Notes: generated by a model from the letters alone, not told the origin. A stretch of DNA of 6,579 nucleotides from Acidimicrobiaceae bacterium (GCA_030838245.1 JAUTXB010000024.1:1-6579), one strand, 5' to 3'; counted from the stretch's first letter, positions 1 through 5,215 are shown. Numbers and translations: made by a program.

Positions 1-465
1 CACGCCATCGTCACCATCATCCAAGAGGAGCCGAACGGACGGCGGGTGATGCAAGATGCCCACCGGGTGTTCCCGATCGGCTCCGGTCGGGAGGCCGAGT
101 GGCTGGGGCGTCCCGAGCACAAGCTGCGATTCGTCCCCGGGACCCGGACCGTTACCGGGGTCACCCTCTCGTACTTCGGGGCCCACGGCCAACAGACCGC
201 CGAGGTCGACTGCGAAGTCACCTTCCCCTTCGCATTGATGATGGGGACGGGATACGGGCTCGAGCCCGACTGGCGCCACGGTATGTACCAAGGCGATCTG
301 GTCGTCCAAGGACAGAGGTACGACCCGAAGAGCCCCGAGTACCAGCCGTGGGGGCTCACGGAGAACGCGGCCCGGTTCACTTCGGACGGTCAAGTGGGCT
401 ACGGCATGCTGGAGTGCGCGGTCCTCGGGCCCCACGAGGAGTACGGCTTCACCGGCTGGGAGTGA
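1..465 (+). CDS. C-terminal part of a DUF7064/DUF7065-like protein of unknown function (5' end outside window)
   Basis: The reading frame is open from the first base, so this is the 3' end of a longer gene. The GTG-ATG at 46-51 is probably internal, not the real start. About 154 residues are visible, ending in TGA at 463-465. They have a beta-rich look with many Gly, Trp and Tyr residues. The stretch reading DWRHGMYQGDLVVQG, followed by NAARFTSDGQVGYGMLE and a final GPHEEYGF, resembles the C-terminus of the actinobacterial DUF7064/DUF7065 proteins as I remember them. Those proteins have no established activity. I see no catalytic motif, signal peptide or membrane segment in this part. It converges with the zinc-ribbon gene downstream, leaving a 60-bp gap. 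That the frame is coding is near certain. The family assignment is from memory and tentative. Confidence 0.75.
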   Translation, partial: HAIVTIIQEEPNGRRVMQDAHRVFPIGSGREAEWLGRPEHKLRFVPGTRTVTGVTLSYFGAHGQQTAEVDCEVTFPFALMMGTGYGLEPDWRHGMYQGDLVVQGQRYDPKSPEYQPWGLTENAARFTSDGQVGYGMLECAVLGPHEEYGFTGWE

Positions 466-481
466 AGCCCTCGTTACGCCC

Positions 482-504
482 TGGCACGGGTAGCACCCGT
501 CCCA
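482..504. terminator. Hairpin between convergent genes, possible bidirectional terminator
   Basis: ACGGGT (486-491) and ACCCGT (495-500) form a perfect 6-bp stem around the 3-base loop AGC. After one C/C mismatch the stem extends by TGG (482-484) with CCA (502-504). It lies in the 60-bp gap between two convergent stop codons, where a shared terminator is expected. No T-tract follows on either strand, so intrinsic termination is uncertain. Confidence 0.3.
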
Positions 505-525
505 CGAGCGGTGGCGGTGTGGCTG

Positions 526-939
526 CTAGCCGGCCCTACGAAAAGGGTGCGGTCCGCGTGTGCGCCACGATCGCGGTCGAGCCAGGTCGGGTTCGGCGAT
601 CGCCGTTACTTCGGCCGCTGGCTCCGCGCAGTCGGCACAGAGGCGACGACCCCCGGCCAGCCAGGTCACCGTGGCCTTCCCGCAGCCCTCGCAGTGCAGT
701 CCCACGAATACCCGGCGCCGGATCATCCCGCGAGAGGCCGACTGCTCCTCCATCATGGCCTGGAGGTCCGCGCTGAGTACCCATTCCCCGGGAGCCGTCC
801 GTTGGACGAGCTCCGAGTCCATCAGCTCGTGAAGCAAGGAGGGCAGTCGGTCCTGGGTTCTTCGATTGGGCCGTGAGTGGGCCTCCCCGAAGCGCTCTGG
901 CGCCTTGCTCACAGGTTCCCGTCCTTCATCGGTTTGCAT
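526..939 (-). CDS. Small four-cysteine zinc-ribbon protein, function unknown
   Basis: 137 residues with an ATG start at 939-937. The start is supported by AGGAGG seven bases upstream (about 947-952), one of the best ribosome binding sites in the window. Two CxxC pairs, C83/C86 (CEGC) and C101/C104 (CADC), are 14 residues apart and form a classical four-cysteine zinc ribbon. The middle segment, about residues 30-65 (RLPSLLHELMDSELVQRT then GEWVLSADLQAMMEE), could be a small helix-turn-helix or winged-helix-like region, but I cannot prove this. The C-terminus is Arg/Pro-rich and probably disordered. There is no membrane segment or signal peptide, so it is probably cytoplasmic. Possible roles are a nucleic-acid-binding or regulatory protein. 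I do not recognise a named family. It is transcribed alone or behind the next minus-strand gene, 193 bp upstream. Confidence 0.8.
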   Translation of the reverse strand: MQTDEGREPVSKAPERFGEAHSRPNRRTQDRLPSLLHELMDSELVQRTAPGEWVLSADLQAMMEEQSASRGMIRRRVFVGLHCEGCGKATVTWLAGGRRLCADCAEPAAEVTAIAEPDLARPRSWRTRGPHPFRRAG

Positions 940-1044
940 CTACCGACCTCCTCTCAGCATCCGCCGACTTCGGCGATCCTTCTGCCGATCGGACACCCGT
1001 AACCCCGTGCTGCATACCCCTGGTCCAACTACTCGAACCCAGAC

Positions 1045-1065
1045 GCTCCGATAATTGTCCGGAGC
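1045..1065. repeat. Inverted repeat upstream of the zinc-ribbon gene
   Basis: GCTCCG (1045-1050) and CGGAGC (1060-1065) are exact inverted copies around the AT-richer spacer ATAATTGTC. The site lies about 110 bp upstream of the zinc-ribbon gene start and about 70 bp past the end of the gene before it. It could be an operator or a weak hairpin. No promoter hexamers can be assigned with confidence next to it. Confidence 0.3.
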
Positions 1066-1132
1066 ACCACAGATTCTGTCAGGGTATTCACGAGGTTACC
1101 GGTCGGCCCCGTCAGCCGGTTCACCGACGGGC

Positions 1133-1501
1133 TCAGGTCGGCGCGCTCTTTGGGATGTCCCCCTCCCGGAGCCGGTCTGCCACCCAAATGATCCCGTCGG
1201 GTTTGGCCATCTCGTCTTGCCAGCCGTCGAGAACACGGTCCAGTTCCTCGTGGGTGGCGATGTGCCCGACCACCGACACGATCACCTGTTCTACGGGAAG
1301 CTCGTCCACCTCGACGTCGCCGAAGGGAGTCCACGAGCCGGCCTCGGGAACCCGCTCGAGCATCATGTACAGCTCCCCAGTGTCTTCCACCCAGCTGAGC
1401 TCGTACCGATTGCCGGTGGTGTCGTGCCACTCGGTCCCTAATTCGATCTCAGCGGACTGCCGCCGACGCTCGTCGGCACTGTAGAACTCTTCGATGTCCA
1501 T
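1133..1501 (-). CDS. Conserved-looking hypothetical protein, 122 aa
   Basis: ATG at 1501-1499 is preceded by AGGAG four bases upstream, and the frame ends in TGA at 1135-1133. The protein is soluble and acidic, with no transmembrane segment and no cysteines. An N-terminal helical stretch (DIEEFYSADERRR) leads into a beta-rich core, about residues 20-75, with WHDTTGNRYELSWVEDTGELYMM and a Trp/Pro turn. A helical C-terminal part, about residues 80-115, includes ATHEELDRVLDGWQDEM. This looks like a small alpha/beta domain, but I recognise no family or active-site motif. It lies 75 bp downstream of the tRNA gene on the same strand with no strong terminator between, so partial readthrough from the tRNA promoter is possible. 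The coding call rests on the ribosome binding site, the codon pattern and the protein-like composition. Confidence 0.78.
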   Translation of the reverse strand: MDIEEFYSADERRRQSAEIELGTEWHDTTGNRYELSWVEDTGELYMMLERVPEAGSWTPFGDVEVDELPVEQVIVSVVGHIATHEELDRVLDGWQDEMAKPDGIIWVADRLREGDIPKSAPT

Positions 1502-1576
1502 CGGGCTCCTGTCATGGTTTCGGCTCGCTCCGACGGTGTACGCCGGGTCGATCAGTCGTGCTGTTCCGCGTAGGCG

Positions 1577-1649
1577 TGGGGCAGGCAGGGATCGAACCTG
1601 CGACCGAGGGATTATGAGTCCCCTGCTCTAACCACTGAGCTACTGCCCC
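1577..1649 (-). tRNA. tRNA with CAT anticodon, most likely tRNA-Ile2 (reads AUA after lysidine modification)
   Basis: The reverse complement folds fully. The acceptor stem is GGGGCAG (1649-1643) with CTGCCCC (1584-1578), followed by discriminator A at 1577. The D arm is GCTC-AGTGGTTA-GAGC. The anticodon stem is GGGGA/TCCCT around loop CTCATAA, giving anticodon CAT. The variable loop is CGGTC, and the T arm is GCAGG-TTCGATC-CCTGC. Length is 73 bases and no CCA is encoded. A CAT anticodon can mean initiator Met, elongator Met or Ile2. The D arm, the GGACTCATAATCC arm and the GGTCGC stretch closely match the E. coli Ile2 tRNA and differ from elongator Met. The first acceptor pair, G-C, argues against an initiator. 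Ile2 requires TilS to modify C34. The tRNA call is near certain; the Ile2 identity is about 0.75. Confidence 0.93.
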
Positions 1650-1777
1650 TAGCTGGTTGTTCCCTTGTCTTCCCTGGTCCTCGGTCTTTTCATGCTCGTG
1701 GTCGTCAGCGGGCCAGGTCGAACACGAGGGGCTCGCCCGGCCACCGGCGCCTGAGAGCCTACGTCGCCGTCGCCTGC

Positions 1778-1799
1778 CGCTCGTTGCCCGTGCCGAGCG
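1778..1799 (-). terminator. Weak hairpin downstream of the acetyltransferase gene
   Basis: CGCTCG (1778-1783) and CGAGCG (1794-1799) form a perfect 6-bp stem with a 10-base loop, 17 bases past the stop of the minus-strand acetyltransferase gene. It has no T-tract, so termination is only a possibility. The rest of the gap between the acetyltransferase and the tRNA (1650-1815) shows no gene, and I could not assign a tRNA promoter there. Confidence 0.22.
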
Positions 1800-1815
1800 C
1801 CCGCCTGGCGTCGGG

Positions 1816-2379
1816 CTACGGGTTCGCCTCCCACCGCCGGCGATCCATACGCCAGGTGCAGTCGACACCCAGCTCTGCCGGTGCGGTGACGGCGTCGGGA
1901 CGCTCCCCGACGAACCGGTAGCCGAGACGGCGAGGGATGGCCCTGCTGGCCCCGTTGGCCTTGTCGTGATGAATGTCCACGTGGTGGATCTCGTCCACCG
2001 AGAAGGCAGCGTCGGTGAGGAGCCGGGCCGCAGTGGTCGCGTAGCCCAGACCCACGAAATCGACGTGTGTCCAATAGCCGATATCCACCGCGTAGGGCCC
2101 GGAACGACGGTGGAGGCCGGCGCCGCCTACCACCGTGCCGCCGGCGAAGACACCAACCACGACGTCGCCTCCGGCTTGCCACGCGTGTTCCCAGGCCAGG
2201 ATCAACGTACGTCGTTGGTCGATCCCCAGGGGCTCGGCGGCGACCCAGGGCATCCACGGCCGCAGGTGGTCGATGCTCTCGATCACGGCCCGATCGAGGG
2301 CTTCGGCGTCGTCGACGCGCCAGCGCCGGAGCATCAGATCGTCGCCCTCGACCGTGTCGGGAAGCCGGCTCGGCTTCAT
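1816..2379 (-). CDS. GNAT N-acetyltransferase, RimJ/RimL type
   Basis: 187 residues, typical for the family. It should transfer an acetyl group from acetyl-CoA to an amine, possibly a protein N-terminus; the substrate cannot be read from sequence. The N-terminal strand LMLRRWRVDDAEAL (15-28) and the HLRPWMPW segment (38-45) are hallmarks of the RimJ/RimL subgroup. Motif A covers IGYWTHVDFVGLGYATTAARLL (100-121), where GLGYAT is the pyrophosphate-binding loop in place of the usual GxGxA/G. IHHDKANGASRAIPRRLGYR (136-155) is the motif-B helix that closes the CoA site. The start at ATG 2379-2377 is the only plausible one before the in-frame stop shared with the upstream gene. It lacks a clear ribosome binding site. 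A 14-bp tandem duplication covers the start and adds a five-codon minicistron just upstream. It is probably co-transcribed with the PPOX gene 57 bp upstream. Confidence 0.9.
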   Translation of the reverse strand: MKPSRLPDTVEGDDLMLRRWRVDDAEALDRAVIESIDHLRPWMPWVAAEPLGIDQRRTLILAWEHAWQAGGDVVVGVFAGGTVVGGAGLHRRSGPYAVDIGYWTHVDFVGLGYATTAARLLTDAAFSVDEIHHVDIHHDKANGASRAIPRRLGYRFVGERPDAVTAPAELGVDCTWRMDRRRWEANP

Positions 2380-2394
2380 GGGCTCGGCTTCATG
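2367..2394. repeat. Perfect 14-bp tandem duplication across the acetyltransferase start
   Basis: GGCTCGGCTTCATG occurs at 2367-2380 and again at 2381-2394 with no mismatch. Each copy carries a minus-strand ATG. The inner one (2379) starts the acetyltransferase. The outer one (2393) opens a different frame, because 14 is not a multiple of three, and stops after five codons (MKPSP). Its TGA overlaps the real ATG as ATGA. Confidence 0.9.
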
Positions 2395-2436
2395 AGGAAT
2401 TCGTCGATGGGTTGGGCTTTGGGCCGTCGTCGTCGA

Positions 2437-2907
2437 TCAGTCGTCGGCCAGGAGGCGGGACGGAAAGCCGCCTCGGCTGATCGGCCCCCAACGGTCGATC
2501 GTGACCCTGACCAGTACCTTTCCCTGCTTGCGCATGGCTTCCCGGTACTCGTCCCAATCTGGGTGCTCCCCGCTGATGGAGCGGAAGTAGACCACCAAGG
2601 CCTCGATTGCCTCCGGCTGGACGACCACCTCGGCTCTCCCGTCGACTTGGACCCACTCGCCACCGAACTCATCGGACAGCACGCAGACCGAGGCCCGCTC
2701 ATCCCGCGTGGCGTTCCGAGCTTTGGCCCGTTCGGGATAGGTCGACACCACGATCCGCCCCTCGGGGTCCACGCCCATCGTCACCGGCGAGAGTTGCGGC
2801 CGCCCGTCCTGGCGGGTGGTGGACAGGATCCCGTGATGGCGGGGACGGATGAACTCGAGGAGCTGATCGCGGTCGACGGTGGTGTCTCGAGCGGAGTTGG
2901 GGGCCAT
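2437..2907 (-). CDS. PPOX-class flavin/F420-dependent oxidoreductase-like protein
   Basis: 156 residues, the usual size of the small split-beta-barrel proteins of the Rv1155/TIGR03618 type. These bind F420 or FMN as dimers and reduce varied substrates or act as cofactor-binding proteins. Residues 24-46 (HHGILSTTRQDGRPQLSPV) give the cofactor-site signature: a Gly-Leu-type strand, DGRPQ and SPV. STYPERAKARNATRDERASVCV (55-76) is the second signature, with K62 and R64 positioned for phosphate or carboxylate contacts. EWVQVDGRAEVV (84-95) is the next barrel strand. No Shine-Dalgarno precedes ATG 2907-2905. Instead TAGCCT lies six bases before it, fitting a leaderless transcript. It is the first gene of a likely two-gene unit with the acetyltransferase. 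F420 rather than FMN is inferred from family resemblance. Confidence 0.87.
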   Translation of the reverse strand: MAPNSARDTTVDRDQLLEFIRPRHHGILSTTRQDGRPQLSPVTMGVDPEGRIVVSTYPERAKARNATRDERASVCVLSDEFGGEWVQVDGRAEVVVQPEAIEALVVYFRSISGEHPDWDEYREAMRKQGKVLVRVTIDRWGPISRGGFPSRLLADD

Positions 2908-2913
2908 ACGCTC

Positions 2914-2919
2914 AGGCTA
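2914..2919 (-). promoter_or_regulatory. Candidate -10 box of a leaderless promoter (PPOX gene)
   Basis: On the minus strand TAGCCT fits the actinobacterial TANNNT -10 pattern and ends exactly six bases before the ATG at 2907, with no ribosome binding site in between. No recognisable -35 box lies at the expected distance. Support comes from three other genes in the window with the same spacing. Confidence 0.35.
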
Positions 2920-2963
2920 CCGAGCGGCCGTGCAGCGGAGCGGGTGACACCTCCGGTGCCCGC

Positions 2964-3293
2964 TCAGTCCTCGATGTCCTCGTCGGCGTCCAGGTCCCAC
3001 CCGTCGTCGTCCAGCGGCCTCGACCCAGTGCTCACGTGGTCCCCACCGACCCCGTCGGGGTCGTCGATCCCGCCGTCCAGGACGGCGAGCTGTTCGGGGT
3101 CGTCGAGCTCGGCGCCCGCCTCCTCCAGCTCCCGGTCGTCGATCGGAAGCTGTTGGTTGCTGAGAGCCAGTTCCTCGAGCTCATCGTCTCCCTCCGGGCT
3201 GACGGCGTCGTCCTCGTCGAGGGCCTCGTCCGCCTGCTCGAAGGTCTCGGTACCCAGCTGGTCGTCGGGCGACCAGTCTTCGGACTTGGTCAT
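2964..3293 (-). CDS. Highly acidic small protein, probably disordered, function unknown
   Basis: 109 residues from ATG 3293-3291, which has GGAAGG about ten bases upstream. The longer GTG start at 3335 and the ATG at 3302 lack a usable ribosome binding site; GGAAGG sits only one base before the latter. By count, 42 residues are Asp or Glu and only three are Lys or Arg, giving a very low isoelectric point. Acidic runs include ALDEDDA (24-30), GDDELEEL (35-42), IDDRELEEAGAELDDPEQL (51-69) and LDADEDIED (101-109). It has no cysteine, membrane segment or known motif. The acidic, low-complexity composition suggests an intrinsically disordered cytoplasmic protein that could bind cations or basic partners; that is inference. 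The 56-bp gap between its end and the PPOX gene start contains that gene's candidate promoter. Confidence 0.75.
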   Translation of the reverse strand: MTKSEDWSPDDQLGTETFEQADEALDEDDAVSPEGDDELEELALSNQQLPIDDRELEEAGAELDDPEQLAVLDGGIDDPDGVGGDHVSTGSRPLDDDGWDLDADEDIED

Positions 3294-3383
3294 GGCGTTC
3301 ATCCCTTCCGCGGTGGACTCCGGTGATGTACCCACGTCGGCGCACGATCACGCACGGCGACCGACGACGGGGCGGTGGACGGT

Positions 3384-3405
3384 GGGCGGATATACGGGAC
3401 CGCCC
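3384..3405 (-). terminator. GC-rich hairpin after the DUF3817 gene
   Basis: GGGCGG (3384-3389) and CCGCCC (3400-3405) form a 6-bp stem with a 10-base loop, about ten bases past the minus-strand DUF3817 stop. A longer alternative pairs GGGCGGT (3370-3376) with ACCGCCC (3399-3405). No T-tract follows. It could be a weak terminator or a leader structure of the acidic-protein mRNA. Confidence 0.25.
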
Positions 3406-3414
3406 GACGGGGCT

Positions 3415-3750
3415 CTACTGCGAGGGTACGTCCACCTGGCCGGACTGTTCGAGCTGGCCGGACCGTTCGAGCTGGTGGGTGACCTTTCGCTCCACGATGA
3501 AGGCGACGAAGGGGATGAACCCGGCCAGCACCACCATGACGATGCGCCCCAGGGACCAACGAGCGCGACGGGCCAGGTCGGCGCCGGCAATCAGGTAGAC
3601 GATGTACAAGAAGCCATGGATGGGCCCCACCACCTTGACGACTCCCGGGTGGCCGGCGATCTGCAGCGGTATTCCGAGGAACACCAGGACGATCAGGCCG
3701 ATCCCGACGATGTAGGCCATGACCCGGTACCGGATCAGCGCTCCGTGCAC
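3415..3750 (-). CDS. DUF3817 small integral membrane protein
   Basis: 111 residues, with three predicted membrane segments at about 11-31, 41-58 and 68-87. RYRVMAYIVG (7-16), VVGPIHGFLYIVYL (40-53) and ADLARRARWSLGRI (57-70) are signatures of the DUF3817 family, common in Actinomycetota. Family members are short membrane proteins with no known biochemical role. The GTG start at 3750-3748 has GAGGAG five bases upstream, and an ATG one base over leads to a ten-codon dead frame. The cytoplasmic-type tail (92-105) holds a duplicated hexapeptide, QLERSG-QLEQSG, from an 18-bp tandem repeat not expected in the family. It lies 106 bp downstream of another small membrane protein gene on the same strand and may share its transcript. 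Confidence 0.9.
   Translation of the reverse strand: MHGALIRYRVMAYIVGIGLIVLVFLGIPLQIAGHPGVVKVVGPIHGFLYIVYLIAGADLARRARWSLGRIVMVVLAGFIPFVAFIVERKVTHQLERSGQLEQSGQVDVPSQ
3436..3473. repeat. 18-bp in-frame tandem repeat in the DUF3817 gene tail
   Basis: GGCCGGACTGTTCGAGCT (3438-3455) is followed directly by a copy differing at one base, T to C (3456-3473). The leading CT at 3436-3437 belongs to the same periodicity. On the minus strand it encodes QLERSG and QLEQSG. Because 18 is a multiple of three, the expansion keeps the frame open. Confidence 0.9.
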
Positions 3751-3786
3751 ATGAACTCCTCGCTCATAGGTTGTGTGACACTTCGG

Positions 3787-3824
3787 ATCTGGCTCGGCGA
3801 GTCTGGCTCAGCGGGTCTGGCCGG
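3787..3824. repeat. Imperfect 14-bp direct repeats between the two membrane-protein genes
   Basis: TCTGGCTC occurs at 3788-3795 and 3802-3809, and TCTGGCC at 3816-3822. The copies are spaced 14 bp apart with similar flanks (GGCGA, AGCGG). The array lies in the 106-bp gap between two minus-strand genes, upstream of the DUF3817 start. Its role is unknown; it may be simple replication slippage. Confidence 0.55.
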
Positions 3825-3856
3825 CCCTGACGCGGCTTCTGGCTGGAAGACTGCGA

Positions 3857-4321
3857 TCACCAGGACTTGCGGCCACCGCTGGCATGCAACTCGGCAAGAT
3901 ACCGGTTGTAGGCGGCCAGCTCCTGGTCCTCGTCGTCGCTCGACGGCGTTTCGACTCGGGAGGACTTCTCGACGGGCTGTGCACCGGCCATGGCGGCCTG
4001 ACGCCGCCGAGGTGTACCGAGCGCCCAGCCCACCGGGGCATCGGACTGGTCGCCATCCGACGGGCTGGCGCCGGACTCCTCCGGTGCCGCCCTCGACCCC
4101 AGTCGCTGCCGCGATCTCGGCCCGTCGTGGATCAGCTGCCACCACATGTAGATGGCGTACCCACCGAACAGCGGCCATTCGAAGGCGTAGGCCCAGCTCA
4201 AGGTGTTGCCGTTTGTGGCCCGGGCCACTTGCCACCTGGTCAGCAGCACGAAGGCCGCCAACAGCACGATGAGCGTGGCGTGGATGGCCAGGCATCGACG
4301 CGTGAAGTACGTACGGACCAC
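3857..4321 (-). CDS. Actinobacterial two-pass small membrane protein with ELAAYNRYLAEL tail motif
   Basis: 154 residues from GTG 4321-4319. This start begins VRTYFTRRCLAIHA, resembling the usual N-terminus of the family. It also has TACGCT six bases upstream, fitting a leaderless mRNA. An ATG at 4357 would add 12 residues without a ribosome binding site. Membrane segments lie at about 11-29 and 46-64 (FEWPLFGGYAIYMWWQLI). The middle is long, charged and Pro/Ser-rich (about 67-130). The tail DEDQELAAYNRYLAELHASG is characteristic of actinobacterial proteins often labelled 'DNA-binding transcriptional regulator of glucitol operon'. I think that label is misleading, because no DNA-binding domain is visible. 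Function is unknown. The gene is divergent from the metallopeptidase gene across a 235-bp control region. Confidence 0.83.
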   Translation of the reverse strand: MVRTYFTRRCLAIHATLIVLLAAFVLLTRWQVARATNGNTLSWAYAFEWPLFGGYAIYMWWQLIHDGPRSRQRLGSRAAPEESGASPSDGDQSDAPVGWALGTPRRRQAAMAGAQPVEKSSRVETPSSDDEDQELAAYNRYLAELHASGGRKSW

Positions 4322-4327
4322 GAGGCA

Positions 4328-4333
4328 AGCGTA
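4328..4333 (-). promoter_or_regulatory. Candidate -10 box of a leaderless promoter (two-pass membrane protein)
   Basis: On the minus strand TACGCT (TANNNT) ends exactly six bases before the GTG at 4321, and no Shine-Dalgarno precedes that codon. There is no clear -35 box. If right, translation starts at 4321 and the ATG at 4357 is upstream of the transcript. Confidence 0.33.
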
Positions 4334-4453
4334 GCTCTGGGCTCGAGCGTCACCCATTCGGCCGATCGAGTCTCCATCAGAAACCCAGAGAGCCGGATGG
4401 GGGGGTCATGGCCGTTGGCTGCGGAGCCACCACATGAGCGCGGCGGGTGCTTA

Positions 4454-4479
4454 GGATGATCGCGTCGCCGCGATCATCC
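4454..4479. promoter_or_regulatory. Perfect 11-bp inverted repeat in the divergent control region
   Basis: GGATGATCGCG (4454-4464) and CGCGATCATCC (4469-4479) are exact inverted copies around the 4-base loop TCGC. All 11 pairs match. The site lies between two divergent genes, where a terminator is not needed, so an operator for a dimeric regulator or a stable RNA hairpin is more likely. The rest of 4322-4556 contains no convincing small gene. It has a seven-G run near 4400 and a short GGCT/AGCC hairpin near 4420-4430. Confidence 0.6.
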
Positions 4480-4543
4480 GGTGGCACGACCCGAAGCCGG
4501 ATGAACGAGCCTGGACCCCTCCCGGGCTGTCGCACCCGGTCCG

Positions 4544-4549
4544 TAGCGT
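4544..4549 (+). promoter_or_regulatory. Candidate -10 box of a leaderless promoter (metallopeptidase gene)
   Basis: TAGCGT fits TANNNT and ends seven bases before ATG 4557. The intervening GAGGGAG directly abuts the ATG, so it is too close to be an ideal ribosome binding site. No convincing -35 box is present. Confidence 0.35.
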
Positions 4550-4556
4550 GAGGGAG

Positions 4557-5171
4557 ATGACGCTGCCATTCCACAACCAACCCGAGCTGTTGCCCATCGA
4601 CGCCGAGCACCTCGCTCCCGGTCCCACCGCGGACGCCCCCGTCTCGACCGTGGTACCTACCCGCCCCGAAGTGGAGGTGCGGCACAGCACCCGCCGCCGG
4701 AAGACCGCCGCCGCCCGGTGGGAGGGGGACCGGGTAATCGTGCTCGCCCCCAACTGGTTGCGGGGGGCCGAACTGGACGAAATGGTCGACCATCTGGTGG
4801 GTCGGATGCTGAAACATCGGCCCAACCTGCACGCCTCCGACCAATTCCTGACCGATCGAGCGGCCGAGCTGGCCGACCTCTATCTCGACGGCGTACGGCC
4901 GGCGTCCATTCGCTGGTCATCCCGCCAGCAGATGCGGTGGGGATCGTGTACCACGACCACCCGGGAGATCCGGATCGCCGAACGGCTCCGGCCCGTCCCC
5001 GCCTGGGTACTCGACTCGGTCATCGTCCACGAGCTGGCCCACCTCATCGTGTACGAGCACTCACCCCGGTTCCGGGAGCTCGAGGCCCGCTATCCACGGC
5101 TCCACGACGCCAACATCTACCTCGCCGGCTACACCATGGGACTGCGGGCCGAGCCGTTGCCGACCGCCTAA
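4557..5171 (+). CDS. YgjP/WrpA-type M48-like zinc metallopeptidase (DUF45)
   Basis: 204 residues from ATG 4557; a GTG at 4548 would add three residues but overlaps the candidate -10 box. The protein is cytoplasmic, with no signal peptide or membrane segment. The zinc-site helix VIVHELAHLIVYEHSPRF (155-172) holds the HExxH-type motif H158-E159-L-A-H162, with H168 in the conserved HS as likely third ligand. The upstream QMRWGSC (125-131) is the other signature of this family (usual form RWGSC). The N-terminal 35 residues are poorly conserved and Pro/Ala-rich; residues 37-65 form the family's strand-rich region ending VIVLAP. Family members are presumed gluzincin peptidases; E. coli YgjP is described as a metal-dependent hydrolase, and the physiological substrate is unclear. 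It ends in TAA, and the sulfur operon promoter starts only a few bases later. Confidence 0.92.
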   Translation: MTLPFHNQPELLPIDAEHLAPGPTADAPVSTVVPTRPEVEVRHSTRRRKTAAARWEGDRVIVLAPNWLRGAELDEMVDHLVGRMLKHRPNLHASDQFLTDRAAELADLYLDGVRPASIRWSSRQQMRWGSCTTTTREIRIAERLRPVPAWVLDSVIVHELAHLIVYEHSPRFRELEARYPRLHDANIYLAGYTMGLRAEPLPTA

Positions 5172-5174
5172 GGA

Positions 5175-5192
5175 CTATAAAATCTCTATAAA
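5175..5192. repeat. Two CTATAAA copies spaced 11 bp apart
   Basis: CTATAAA occurs at 5175-5181 and 5186-5192. The copies lie one helical turn apart, just after the metallopeptidase stop and just upstream of the -35 box of the dioxygenase promoter. This AT-rich stretch stands out in a GC-rich window. It could be an UP-type element or activator half-sites on one DNA face. Confidence 0.6.
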
Positions 5193-5215
5193 CCCGACTT
5201 GCTTAGTCAGGTTTA
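5189..5215. promoter_or_regulatory. Probable operator palindrome over the -35 box of the dioxygenase-rhodanese operon
   Basis: TAAACCCGACT (5189-5199) and AGTCAGGTTTA (5205-5215) are inverted copies matching at 10 of 11 pairs (mismatch C5195/A5209) around the spacer TGCTT. The centre is at 5202, inside the proposed -35 box, as expected for a repressor site. It could instead be a terminator hairpin for the metallopeptidase gene, since it begins 18 bases past that stop, but only three T follow the stem. Confidence 0.55.

Noticed and set aside
99..776. 225-codon plus-strand frame rich in Arg and Pro
   Set aside because: It overlaps the DUF7064-like gene out of frame and runs antisense through the zinc-ribbon gene. 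Its composition is typical of a GC-rich shadow frame.
1021..1050. GGTTCGAG-like T-loop sequence on the minus strand, suggesting a second tRNA
   Set aside because: The flanking bases cannot form a five-pair T stem, and no D arm, anticodon arm or acceptor stem can be built around it.
1108..1131. CCCGTC/GACGGG hairpin just past the 122-residue protein gene
   Set aside because: The 6-bp stem encloses a 12-base loop with competing pairings and no T-tract. Too weak to list as a terminator.
1577..1649. The tRNA gene as an integration attachment site
   Set aside because: No integrase gene and no second copy of the tRNA 3' end was seen within the window.
1657..4272. An 871-codon open frame on the plus strand
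   Set aside because: It runs antisense to six convincing minus-strand genes. Its product is low complexity: the Ser-rich stretch is the reverse reading of the PPOX and acidic genes' GAC/GAG codons. Long antisense frames are common in GC-rich DNA.
3735..4328. 197-codon minus-strand frame overlapping the two-pass membrane protein gene
   Set aside because: It is the +1 shadow of that gene, Arg/Pro/Gly-rich with no domain, while the competing frame has clear membrane segments and a family tail motif.
4377..4844. Minus-strand frame of 155 codons entering the divergent control region
   Set aside because: Most of it is antisense to the N-terminal part of the metallopeptidase gene, and it has no recognisable domain or ribosome binding site.
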